The translations under genes and the position numbers were made by a program. This document shows, one piece after another, positions 23,701 to 33,234 of a stretch of DNA of 64,000 nt; within the stretch, counting starts at the first letter, position 1; the number at the start of each line of letters is the position of its first letter. This DNA comes from Micractinium sp. NFX-FRZ (taxonomy: Eukaryota > Chlorophyta > Trebouxiophyceae > Chlorellales > Chlorellaceae), in the NCBI GenBank assembly GCA_029339195.1, contig JAPTJF010000363.1:1-64000 (forward strand), written 5' to 3'. Below the pieces are notes generated by a model. The model worked only from the letters and a program-made list of their open reading frames with translations, was not told the DNA's origin and searched no databases.

Positions 23701-26700
23701 GGGCCACCGTGATCGAGTCGCCGGTGTGCACGCTGCGGGCGCGGGGGGAAAAGGACGCAGCAGGGCGGGTTGGTTTGCCTCGAGTCACAGCGCCTAAGTG
23801 CGACATTCAGACGGAGGGCGCCGTGAGGGAGTCGCACACGGGGTGTGCACGCCGCAAACCGGGTTGGAGGCACGCAGGTGCACACAGCTGGCAACAGGCA
23901 AGTGGGAAGCAGCGCCTGCCAAAGGGGCGGGCGCCACCGGGAGAGAGTCGTCGGTTGGCAAGTAAAGGCACCCCGATAGCCCCCGCCACCCCTCACCCCA
24001 TGGGGTCCACGTTCTCGATGGAGCAGATGATGACGACGTTGTCCGCCAGGTCGCGCATCACCTCCAGCTCAAACTCCTTCCACCCCAGCAGGCTCTGCTC
24101 AACCTGCACCTGGCTCGTCATCGACGCCGCCAGGCCCGCCTTGCAAATCTCGCTGCGGTCAGGGATGGAGGTTCAAGGAAAGAGGGGCAGGCAAAGTGAG
24201 TGCAAGGGAAGGCTGCAGGGGAGCGCAAGCAGGCGGCAACAGCGGTCAAGCCGCGGAGCGGGAGCTTGTGCCGGCTGCGCACACCGCAGGCCTCAGTGTG
24301 TACGCGACCGGCGTCCCCGCCCTCCATACATACTCATCCTCGTTTCAAGCAGGCTTTCTGCTGGCCGCCAGCACCGCCCATCAGCACATTTACGTACACA
24401 CATGGACCCCACAACCGCCCCGCCCCGCCACTCACGCAAACTCGTCCATGTTGTACGCAATGCCGCCGCCGGTGCCTCCCAGCGTGAAGGCGGGGCGGAT
24501 GATGAGTGGCATGCGCCCAATCTCCTCCGCCGCCTTCATGCACTCCTCCATCGTCGTCCCGATGCGGCTCTCAGCCATGCCCAGCTTCAGCTTCACCATG
24601 GCCTGCAGCAGGGGGCAGTGCAGGGGGGAGGGGCGCGGGGTGACGGTGGCGTCAGGTACAAGCGGCGGGGTGAAGGGGTGTTGGCTGAGAGGGAAGCAGT
24701 CGGCCAGGCAGGGCTTTGGCTTCCGTATGGCCTGATGGTGTGTTGCCTGACTGGGCGGGGAAGCAGGCGTGCACGGCCCTTTGCAGGGCGCAGAGGGAAG
24801 TAGCCACGCAGCCAGCCCGCTGCATGGCCCCTCCACTCCTGCCGCCTCAACTCCTGCCGCCTCCCCGCCCTGCTGCCTCGCCTCCCGCTATCCCTTCGGC
24901 CCAGCAGCTGCTTCATCCCGCTGCCCTCCCCTCCACTCTCTCTCATACACACACACACACACACACATGCACAGCTTGGTGGCACACACAGGCGGGCGGG
25001 CCCACAGGCAGGCAGGCGCACAGGGGGGGCGCACCTGCCCAAACAGGTCGCGGTCCTCCGCCTTGTTGATCGACTCCAGCTTGGCGCCAATCAGCTCCAC
25101 ATTGTACTTCTTCAGGATGCCGCGCTGAGGTGGCGGGGGATGACGTGGCGGGGGCAGGGGGGGTGGGACAGAGGGGGACATGGGTGAGAAGGGTGGGCAC
25201 GGCAGGGTGCTGAGCCCTCACATCGGCATGGTAAACAATTGCGACACGTGAGCTGCACTGCGCTGCACGGCAGCAGTGTCTGGCTAAGCAAGCTTAGCTC
25301 ACGACGCCCTCCCCCCTGCAGCCCGGCCCCTCACCTCGGACAGCGCCTTGGCCAGGTTCAGGCCGGTTTGGCCGCCCATGGTGGGCAGGATAGCGTCGGG
25401 GCGCTCCTGCAGCGCGGCACGAGCAGGAGGGTGCTGTGAGGCGGTGCAGTGTGGCAACTGCAGAGTCGGGGCTGCGCGCTGCGCGGGGCGGCGCAGCCCA
25501 CTGCTGCTCTTCCCTCTTGCCAACCACGCCATATGCGCAGATCCGGGCTTACTGAAAACTGTACCTTAAGCATGGAAGTGGCCCCCACCAGTCCCAAACT
25601 GGCCACCTCGGGCACCTAATTGCCATCACTGCTGTGCTGTCCTTGGCCCCTCACCACGGCTCCTCCCCTCCACGGCTTGTCCGAGCTGTGCTCTGGCCAC
25701 TTGAGCACCCATGCTCCCACCTTGGCCAGGAGCTGCTCCACGAGCTTACCATCACGGGCCCGCCACATGTGCCCTCCCTCCCTCCCTCCCTGCCCCCTGC
25801 AGCTCTATGATCGAGTCCCCCTGTCCCTCCCTCCCTCCCTCCCTGCCTGCCTGCCCATGTGGGGCCCCACCTTGGCCAGGATCTGCTCCACCAGCTCGGG
25901 TGTCATGGGCCCCACATACGTGCGGTCGGCGGTGCCGGGGTCAGTCATGATGGTGGCGGGGTTGCTGTTCAGCAGGATCACTTTGTACCCCTCGGCCCTG
26001 CAGGATCACATCAAGTGGAAGGGTGCGGTGCGGTGGGTGAGGTGGGTTGTCACGAAAGTGACAGCAATCGCGGCGGGGTTGATGTTCGGAGCGCGCTGCG
26101 TGCCCCGTCAGACCTGCACGGCGTCATGGCGGGAGGTAGGGTGAGCAGGTGCATGAGTGCGCACGAGGATGGTGTCCAGAATTGTGCTCATGTGCACAGC
26201 CTACGGCAGGCGGCGTGTTGCAGTACCATCGCCGCCACAGACCGGACGGTTTGCTGCCCACTGCTGTCAGCGCCATGCTGCATGCCCTCGCTGTGCCCAG
26301 CTGCATTGCCTAGCAACTCAATTCTTGGGTCAGCATTCTTCTCCAGTGCGTGACGGTCACCCCCCTCGACAGCTGGCAGCTGCTTCCCCTTGCGCAAGTG
26401 CACGGCTCACTTGAGCGCCTTGCAGGCCTGGGTGCCGGAGTAGTCAAACTCGCACGCCTGGCCTGCAGATGACACATCCAGGAAAGGTTACAGGAAGGTA
26501 GTGGGATGGCAGGGCTGCACAATTCTGCGGTGAGTGGTGGTCCCAGCTGCAGGACCCGGGCGCCCCCTGGCGGCGGCGGCTGCAGCGGAAGAGCAGACCA
26601 CCCAACTACCAACCCACCGATGACGATGGGCCCCGCTCCCAGAATCATGATCCTGCAAAATGGGCAGGGAGGGGGGCGGGCAGGGTGCTGAATGAGCCGG

Positions 26701-27146
26701 GACGGGCCCTGCCCCCCGAGCTGCATGCCTAGGGCTTCCCAAGCATCGGCCTCCAGACCTCCCAGTGCTGCCCTCTCGCTGCCATGACCACCTACGTTTT
26801 AAGATCGTCGCGCTTGGCAACCGCGTTGACGCCAGGGGTGTCCCACGCGCGAAACTCTGCAGGCGATTTCTCGGGCGCAGCCACGGCCTGTGGCGTCGCG
26901 CTCAGGCGGCATCGGCTATGCCTGGAAGACGATGCCGGGCCCCGCCGACCGCGCAGCCGCCCTAGTGCAACAGCAGCGCCGGACTGCAGGCAGCCCGGCT
27001 TGCTGCAGCCGGACGCTGCCAATGCATGACCCTGCGACACGGAAGTTGATGAAAAATATGTTGGACACCAACGTGAGCAGCGCCGTCGCAGGCAGCCCTA
27101 CCACTCGCACAGCGCGTCTGCAAGGCCTCACCAGTAGCAGCGTCAT
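16245..27146 (-). CDS. carB: Carbamoyl phosphate synthase large chain, plastid-type
   Basis: Makes carbamoyl phosphate from bicarbonate, two ATP and ammonia supplied by the small (glutaminase) chain, feeding pyrimidine and arginine synthesis, in plants inside the plastid. The two homologous ATP-grasp halves are complete. The first runs from [27 protein letters not shown] and [16 protein letters not shown] to [19 protein letters not shown]. The second runs from [18 protein letters not shown] and [15 protein letters not shown] to [15 protein letters not shown]. An oligomerisation domain ([14 protein letters not shown]) lies between them, and a C-terminal MGS-like allosteric domain ends in LQDYF. 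The stop is TAA at 16245. The N-terminus needs a tiny exon: ATG at 27146 gives MTLLL, then an intron (27131 down to 27032), then an Ala/Arg/Ser-rich transit-peptide-like stretch from 27031. Exons placed: 27132-27146, 26796-27031, 26618-26652, 26411-26462, 25871-25997, 25335-25406, and about 15 more. Confidence 0.93.
18218..18620 (-). repeat. Echo copies of both exon edges around one CPSase intron
   Basis: The intron separates YAVQDNQ from [11 protein letters not shown]. An echo of the upstream exon end lies at 18494-18513, matching 18601-18620 at 17/20 bases. An echo of the downstream exon start lies at 18312-18331, matching 18218-18237 at 19/20. Translated, the echoes still read ALQDN and LYISEAN beside VQDNQ and VYIIEAN. 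Confidence 0.85.
22964..23293 (-). repeat. Three echoes of a CPSase exon start in its upstream intron
   Basis: The exon start encoding [14 protein letters not shown] (about 22964-22996) recurs imperfectly at 23071-23097, 23156-23186 and 23261-23293. The farthest copy still reads [13 protein letters not shown]. Spacing is about 80-110 bp. Confidence 0.8.
25717..25886 (-). repeat. Echo of a CPSase exon end with donor
   Basis: The exon end encoding VEQILAK plus its donor (25867-25886) recurs at 25717-25736 with 19/20 identity. The similarity continues through about 25769, reading KLVEQLLAK. The 150-bp offset lies within the following intron. Confidence 0.85.
25955..26087 (-). repeat. Echo of a CPSase exon start
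   Basis: ggcggggttgctgttc at 25955-25970 recurs at 26072-26087 with 15/16 identity in the upstream intron. The echo reads [10 protein letters not shown] beside the true [10 protein letters not shown]. Confidence 0.75.
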
Positions 27147-27381
27147 AATGTGATTGGTGTGATTGACGATGGGTCGTCTGAGAGAGCTCAAGAGGGCGTG
27201 TTTGGGGAAACCAGCAGTGGCGTGCTTTGTGCTGCGCCAGCCTGGCGTTTTTTGCCGGCTGCAGAAGGGTCAGGGCATGCATGCATGGCCGAGTTGGGAG
27301 ATCGGGTCGCCCGGTTTCACTGCAGGTTGATTCCCGAGCCAGCACCCACACTCAGCACCCACCTGTTTGCAGCCCAGCAGT
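27147..27381. promoter_or_regulatory. Bidirectional promoter region, CPSase / DPH5
   Basis: Only about 235 bp separate the two divergent start codons, so both transcripts must start here. I see no clear TATA box. Core elements cannot be assigned by eye. Confidence 0.55.
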
Positions 27382-29504
27382 ATGGTGTTCTACATCATTG
27401 GCCTGGGCCTGGCGGATGAGCGGGACATCACTGTCAAGTGAGACCTGCAGCAACATGGAGGCTTGTTGGCTCTGCCGCCGCCGCCGCCTTGCTGCCGCCG
27501 CCGCCGCTGCTGCGCTGCTGCTGTTGCCTTGCAACTCATTCAGTGGCATGACTGCCGCCTGCTGCTGAGCGCAGGGGTCTGGAGGCTGTAAAGCGCTCGG
27601 AGCGTGTGTACCTGGAGGCATACACCTCGCTGCTGCTGATTCCCAAGGAGAAGCTGGTGAGGGCGTTTGGGGCGGGAGGCGGGGGGGCCCGCATGCGGGG
27701 GCATTTGTCTTCTTGCCTGTGGCCCGACACAGAGGTGGTACAAGTGGCAGAGGGCACGTGACGTGCCACACACCGACTGCTCCTCTCTGCTCCTGCCTGC
27801 AGGAGGAGTTTTATGGGAAGGAGGTGATTGTGGCGGACCGAGAGATGGTGGAGATGGTGAGCCGGGCGGGGGAGGGGATGCGCCGCAGGATTACAGGGCT
27901 GGGATGATGTGGCGGGTGGAACTGACAGCTGGTTGCTTGGCAAGCAGATGTGGCACGTGTGGTGGCTGTGTGCCTGCAGGCAGGCAGGCAGGCAGGCGGG
28001 GAGGCCAGGCAGGCAGTCTGGCGAGATGGCAGGGGTGCAGGCCGGCAGTTCGACAAACTGCGGGGGCAGGGCGCTGTTCCCGGCAGGTTCACCGTCTGGT
28101 GCTGCTGTCAGCAGCAAGCTGGCCCGGCCTTTCTTCCCTGTTGTGCTGATGCCTGTTCCATCTGGCATCCAACTCTGCTGACTCTGCCTGTGGCTGCCCC
28201 CCCCCCCCCTCTCCCCCCACCCCCCGCGTCCCTGCAGGAGGCGGACAAGATTCTGGCGGGGGCTGCCGAGTGTGACGTGTCCTTCCTGGTGGTTGGTGAC
28301 CCCTTTGGGTGAGCCACGACGGGCGAGGTGGTATGGCCCGATGCGGGGGTGGCAGTGAGGTTTCGTGCCGATGGGCTTGCCTGTGGCACTCGTGCGGGGC
28401 CACCACCTACACCAACCTCAGCTGCTGGCCCCTGGGAGGGCATCCTCCCATTGCCTTGACCTCATATCAACCCCAGTGCATCTTCCAACCCTTGCCCCTC
28501 CATTCCCTCGCCACCCTGTGCATGCGCCACCACCCACCCCGACCTGCAGCTGCATCCGTGAGGCCAGGTGACCCGCCTGCTGTGATCGCGTGTGACTTGA
28601 GCGCATTGGGCTGACCCATCTGCTGCAGGGCCACCACCCACACCGACCTGGAGCTGCGGGCGCGGGGTGAGGGCATCCCGGTGAAGGTCATCCACAACGC
28701 CTCCATCATGAACGCGGTGGGGGCGTGCGGGCTGCAGCTGTACCGCTACGGCGAGGCAGTCTCCATTGTCTTCTTCACAGGTGGGTGGGTGGGTGGGTGC
28801 GCAAGCGGGCGGACAGATGGGTGTGTGGGCGGGCGATGGGCACAGCGGGATGGGTGGGCGGGAGAGATGAGTGTGAGCGGGTGGGTGTGCGGGTGTCCGC
28901 CGTCTGCTCCACAAGCGCGGCGGGCGGGCTCCCTGTGCTGTGCCAGAAACCGGGGCGCCCGGCTCCCTTCCACCGCCGCATTGCCCTGCACCTCGCACAC
29001 TCTTCCCACTTTGCCGCCTTGCCCCCGCCTGCAGACACGTGGCGCCCCGACTCGTTCTACGACCGCATCGCCGCCAACCGGCGCGCGGGGCTGCACACGC
29101 TGTGCCTGCTGGACATCAAGGTGAAGGAGCCAAGCCTGGAGAGCCTGGCCCGGGGTAAAAAGGTGTATGAGCCGCCGCGGTTCATGTCGGTGGGCACGGC
29201 GGTACAGCAGCTGCTGGAAGTGGAGGAGGCACGGGGGGAGGGGGCCTACGGGGCCGACACCCTGGCGGTGGGCGTGGCCCGCCTGGGCAGCGACAGCCAG
29301 GCCATCGTGGCTGGCCCGCTGGGCGCGCTGGCCGACGTGGACTTTGGGCCGCCCCTGCACTCGCTGGTCATTGCCGGGGACACGCACCCCATTGAGGTGG
29401 AGTACCTGGAGCAGTTCATGGTGGGCAGGGCGGCGGGCAGCGGGGAGGCGGCAGCGGCAGCGGGGGCGGACGGCGGCAGCGCGGCGGGGGAGCAGGAAGA
29501 TTGA
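27382..29504 (+). CDS. DPH5: Diphthine methyl ester synthase DPH5
   Basis: SAM-dependent methyltransferase of the cytosolic diphthamide pathway, which modifies a histidine of elongation factor 2. Six exons join in frame: 27382-27437, 27575-27656, 27803-27856, 28238-28308, 28629-28780 and 29035-29504, giving 294 residues, close to the family length. Family landmarks are [18 protein letters not shown] at the N-terminus, [111 protein letters not shown] and [19 protein letters not shown]. The tail after FMVGRAAG is Ala/Gly-rich and not conserved. It is divergent from the CPSase gene and convergent with uL23. Confidence 0.96.
28397..28647 (+). repeat. Two echoes of the DPH5 exon 5 start
   Basis: The exon 5 start (28628-28647) recurs upstream in the intron at 28397-28416 (18/20) and 28524-28543 (18/20). 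The first echo remains similar for about 55 bases. Confidence 0.85.
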
Positions 29505-29590
29505 AGCACGCAGCTAGGCCTGGCGTATGTGGGCCTGCCCTCCGTTTTCCCCTTGCTGCACTCCGTGACCACACTGCTCTTTACATTGAC

Positions 29591-29640
29591 GACATGTTGG
29601 TGAGCCCAGTCTGTAGACATGTTGGTGAGCCCAGTCTGTA
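29591..29640 (+). repeat. Exact 25-bp tandem repeat, two copies
   Basis: The unit beginning gacatgttggtgagcccagt occurs at 29591-29615 and 29616-29640 without mismatch. The second copy runs into TGTAA at 29637-29641; the first ends TGTAG. It lies in the DPH5 3' UTR. Confidence 0.95.
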
Positions 29641-29641
29641 A
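29637..29641 (+). terminator. Probable DPH5 TGTAA poly(A) signal
   Basis: TGTAA lies 133 nt after the DPH5 stop, at the junction of the 25-bp repeat and the palindrome. It fits the chlorophyte poly(A) signal. Confidence 0.6.
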
Positions 29642-29643
29642 GC

Positions 29644-29697
29644 ACCCCCTGACCACCGCACCCTATTGACGTCAATAGGGTGCGGTGGTCAGGGGGT
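29644..29697. repeat. Perfect 54-bp palindrome
   Basis: The two 27-base arms, 29644-29670 and 29671-29697, are exact reverse complements with no spacer. The centre reads ttgacgtcaa. Pairing fails at 29643/29698. Confidence 0.95.
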
Positions 29698-29844
29698 CGA
29701 CCCGGAGTGCCTTGAGCACGACTTGGTGGGAATGGAGGCAGTGGGGAGGCAGAGGCGGCGGGAGGGCAGGGCAGGGCAGGAAGCCCCGGCTTCCATGCTC
29801 GAGGGGGCAGGGAGGTGTCCGCAGTGCGCACTGCCAGCGGCCTT

Positions 29845-30000
29845 GTTTCGCTTGCATTGCACCCTCTGCCCCAATGCTCTTCACATTGCCGTTTCGGCTG
29901 TATGCCAACGCTGCTAAGGACAAATACACCATTAAGCAGGAGTACCTTGGACGGTGCATGGTGGGCAGGCAGGCAGCGTGCAGCGGTGCAGCAGCAGCCC
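29845..30000 (+). pseudogene. Decayed copy of the DPH5 last-exon end
   Basis: About 29915-29990 aligns with the true exon at about 29378-29447. The relic reads KDKYTIKQEYLGRCMVGRQAA beside [20 protein letters not shown]. Weaker likeness extends left to about 29845. It lies about 540 bp past the true copy, after the palindrome. It could be a relic or an alternative 3' exon. Confidence 0.65.
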
Positions 30001-30707
30001 GGCAGCAGGGCATGCTGGCAGGAAGAGGGAGGCGCATGCCGCCAAGCACTCTGTGCCGCCTGCGACCGCAGCCCCTCAACACTCCAATGTTCCCATGCTC
30101 TCCTCGACCCCCCTGTGCCAAGTGCTGATGCCAGCAACCCTTGTGTGTGCGCATGCGCTGGCTCCCACAAATCTGAGTGGCAACCGCACGCTTGCCAGAT
30201 GGGTCACAGCTGGTCAGATGCAGTGCCTACCATTCCAGCCTGCCTGCCAGACACCCGTTGACACTCTGGGGTAGCAGCAGCCTCGGACAGCTGGCACGCT
30301 TGTAGGCCCACTGCCGGCGGCACCCCGCTGTGCTGCCTGCCCGCCTCAAATGGCACATCTGCCTGCCTGCACCTCTCAGCCCAGTTGTGTCAGCCCAGCC
30401 ACAATGCTGCCCCTCGGCTCTTCCCCCTCAAGCTCGGGCCAAGCGCTCCATTCACCGCCTGGTGTGGGCCCCTGCTGCCCCTGCGCCCTCCTGCCCTTCC
30501 TCTCTGCCCTCCCTCCTGCCTCTATGTGTTGCGTGCGCGCTGCCGGGGGGGTGGTTACAGCCTCACTCCGCCACAAGTCATGCCAGAGGAGAGGAGCAGG
30601 CAGGGTAACCGGGGAGGCGTGCCGGGAGCGCCGGCAGCCCGCTGCTGCTTGTGCCGCGGTGGCCAGGACGTGGCGCCGCCGCTGCGCACGACGACCGAGA
30701 AGGGCGC

Positions 30708-32891
30708 TTAGATGATGCCAATCTGTGGGGGAGGGGGGGGGGAGGGCGGGCCGATGGACGTCAGGATGCATGGGGGGGGGGCGTGTAGGAGAGGCGTGTT
30801 CTGGCTGCTACACATGAGCCTGGGTGGCCCCAAGCCAGCCCCGGCCAGGCTCTTATCACGCCGCCAGGGGCGCCCCCTCCCCACCCCCTGTATCCACATG
30901 GTGGAATGCACACGGCTGTGTATGGGGGTGCCTGCCCTGTGCCTTGCCCCCTTCCCACTGCCCCCGCGACACCCCTCCCCAGCACACGACGCTGCCCGCC
31001 GCTCCCCACCTTGTTGGCGACGTCGAGCGCGTCGTAGTCGGGGGTGAGCCGCACATACGCCTTCTTCTGGCCGTCGGGCCGGATGAGCGTGTTGATCTTC
31101 TTGGTCTGGATGTCGTACAGGCGCCCCACGGCGGCCTTGATCGCCTTCTTGTCGGCGCGCACATCCACAATGAACACCTGGCGGAGTGGGGGGCAGGGGC
31201 AGGCAGGAGGGGGAAAACAAGGCAGGTCAAGTACTGGCAGAGAGGCAGGGAAAAGAGAAGGGAGCAGGGTGCAAAAGGGCAAAAGCGGAGAGGTTAGCGG
31301 GGTCAAAAGGGCAGCGGGCAGCGGCCACGCAACCGTCGAGGGCGGCAGTAGCCCTCTGATGCAGCTGGCGGCCAGTGAGCAGCAGCCAGGGGGCTGCAAG
31401 CTGCTGGCCTGCTGCCCTGGCCCAGCTGCGCTGATGCCGCTTGGCTTGCCCATGCAGCACCTGCTGCTGCCCTCGCTGCCGCTGCCTGGCAGGCAGCCTG
31501 AACAGACGGAGGCTGTCCGGTCTTGTCGCTGCCGCCATTGCTGCCTGCCCTTCACTGCTGTGGAATCGTGAAGCTGGCACAATAATGGTGACCGCCGCAA
31601 GGGGAGCGCTCATGCGCACGTGCTGCAGCCGCTGGCAATGCTGCCACTGCCACTGCTTCTGATGGAACATCGTAGCCGTGCGTCTGCCTCCAACACTGCT
31701 GCCCCGGTGCGCCCCACACGCTTGCTGGAGAGCTGGCAGCAAGCTCTCCATTGCACGGCGCCGTGTGGGTGCTGTAACAGAGACACGCCACGCCGGCTGC
31801 CGCTGCCAGCTCGCCGTGTCACCGCACCGCAGCGACTCAGCCAGCATTCCCCTGCTGCCAGCTGCTGCGCCTGAGTGCCCAAGGCTGGTGCGCCTGCTGC
31901 TCGCCGACTGTTTGATCCTCCAACGAGCGACGTGCACCCCGCCAGCGCCACCCACGCGTGTGCAGCGCTGCCCCTGCTCCAAGCCGCTCGCTGCCAGCGC
32001 TGCTCGGCCCTTGCCTGCCTTGCGCCAGCCCCTGCTGGCCGCTTACACTGCAGGATCATGTGCGTGCGCATGCAGCCCGCAGCTGCTTGCAAGTGCACAA
32101 CATGCTGCTTGCACGACCCATCCCCCAAGCCCGGAGCATCTCACGATATGCGCAGCCCGCCTGCTGCTCACCAGGGTGTTGTTGTCCTCAATCTTCTTCA
32201 TGGCAGACTCAGTGGTCAGGGGGAACTTGATCACAGAGTGCTCATCCAGACGCGGCAGGCTGGGCGCGCTGCAGGCGAGAGAAGCGACAGGCGGCAGCAG
32301 GCAACGTGAGGCACTTCGCCACGAGCAGCGGCGCGGGCGGCAGCGGCGGCATCCGGCGATCGGCTGCAATGTTGGTTGCACTCGAATTGCAGCGTCCGCT
32401 CCCTGTCGCTGCCTTCAGCACTTGCGATCATGCGTGCTGTCAGCTCCGTCCCGCCGCCTCCCCCGCCTGCCTGCCGCCGCCGCCCGCCCGCCGCATCCTC
32501 TGCATGCCGGCCTCCCTGCAGAAACGGCGCACCTGGTGCGGGGGAACTTGGGGTCCCGGCTGCGCACAAGGGTCTTGGGGCGGTGGAAGACCACGCTGTA
32601 GCGGGGCTTGCGCTCCTTCTTGAATTGGCTCTTCTTGACCGCCTTTGCGGCCTTGGCGGCCTTGCTCTTATCTGCAAAACAGCAGAAGGCGGCAGAGCAC
32701 GCGGTGAGGCCTCCGGCGGCCGAGCGTGCCACGGAGGGCGATTGTCGGCCTGGCGGCTCCTGTCGCCCTCCTGCCTCCAGCTGCGAGACCTCCGGGGCAT
32801 GCCACGCGACATGAGCTACCCCAAAGCTGCCAGCCGCTGCGCCCTCCACATGCTGCATCCCCGCCCACTGCCGCGCACCCGCCGGCGCCAT
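30708..32891 (-). CDS. RPL23A: 60S ribosomal protein uL23 (L23a)
   Basis: Large-subunit ribosomal protein near the polypeptide exit tunnel. Five exons join in frame: 32879-32891 (13 nt, MAPA plus one base), 32533-32671, 32172-32268, 31010-31177 and 30708-30722 (15 nt, IGII stop). They give 143 residues, close to cytosolic L23a. Landmarks are [83 protein letters not shown] and [14 protein letters not shown]. The Lys/Ala-rich N-terminus and IGII end indicate the cytosolic form rather than a plastid form. The gene is convergent with DPH5 and divergent from the CobW fusion gene. Confidence 0.97.
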
Positions 32892-33234
32892 TGTGACGTC
32901 GCTCTAGGCCAGCCAAGAGCAAAAGAGGGCGATGCCGGGCGCCCTGGGCGCCAAGTCGCGGCCCGCATGCCTCCCTGGGGACAAAGCACGGCCTCAGCAT
33001 GCCGGCGACTCCCGTCGACTGCATTCATTGCTCCGGGGCGTGCTGTCAGTGACGGACTCTACTCAGAGCACTTGCAGTCAGGCAGGGGCGCTACCAGCAG
33101 CCCCCTTTCGCGCCGCCGCTTCCACCCTTGCACCCCTGGCTTCGCCCTCCTTCTGGCACCTCGGCAATTTGACCACACCCAGATTTGCGACACATAATTA
33201 GCTCACCGTCCAAGCGCCACACTCCACAGGCAGT
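32892..33234. promoter_or_regulatory. Bidirectional promoter region, uL23 / CobW fusion
   Basis: This is 343 bp between two divergent start codons. A TGACGTC element lies just upstream of the uL23 ATG (about 32893-32900). It is an ACGT-core, bZIP-type site by sequence only. No TATA box is obvious. Confidence 0.5.

Larger units (their letters stand above)
29505..30707. other. Convergent spacer, DPH5 / uL23
   Basis: Apart from the tandem repeat, palindrome and DPH5 relic, I see no gene. TTACA at 30555-30559 reads TGTAA on the minus strand, 149 nt past the uL23 stop, and is the likely uL23 poly(A) signal. Confidence 0.55.

Noticed and set aside
27025..27027. ATG on the minus strand as the CPSase start
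   Set aside because: It is out of frame with the leader and stops at 26962.
28940..28990. Echo of DPH5 exon 6 start
   Set aside because: The likeness to 29031-29073 is real by eye but needs a gap and is in GC-rich sequence, so I did not list it as a feature.
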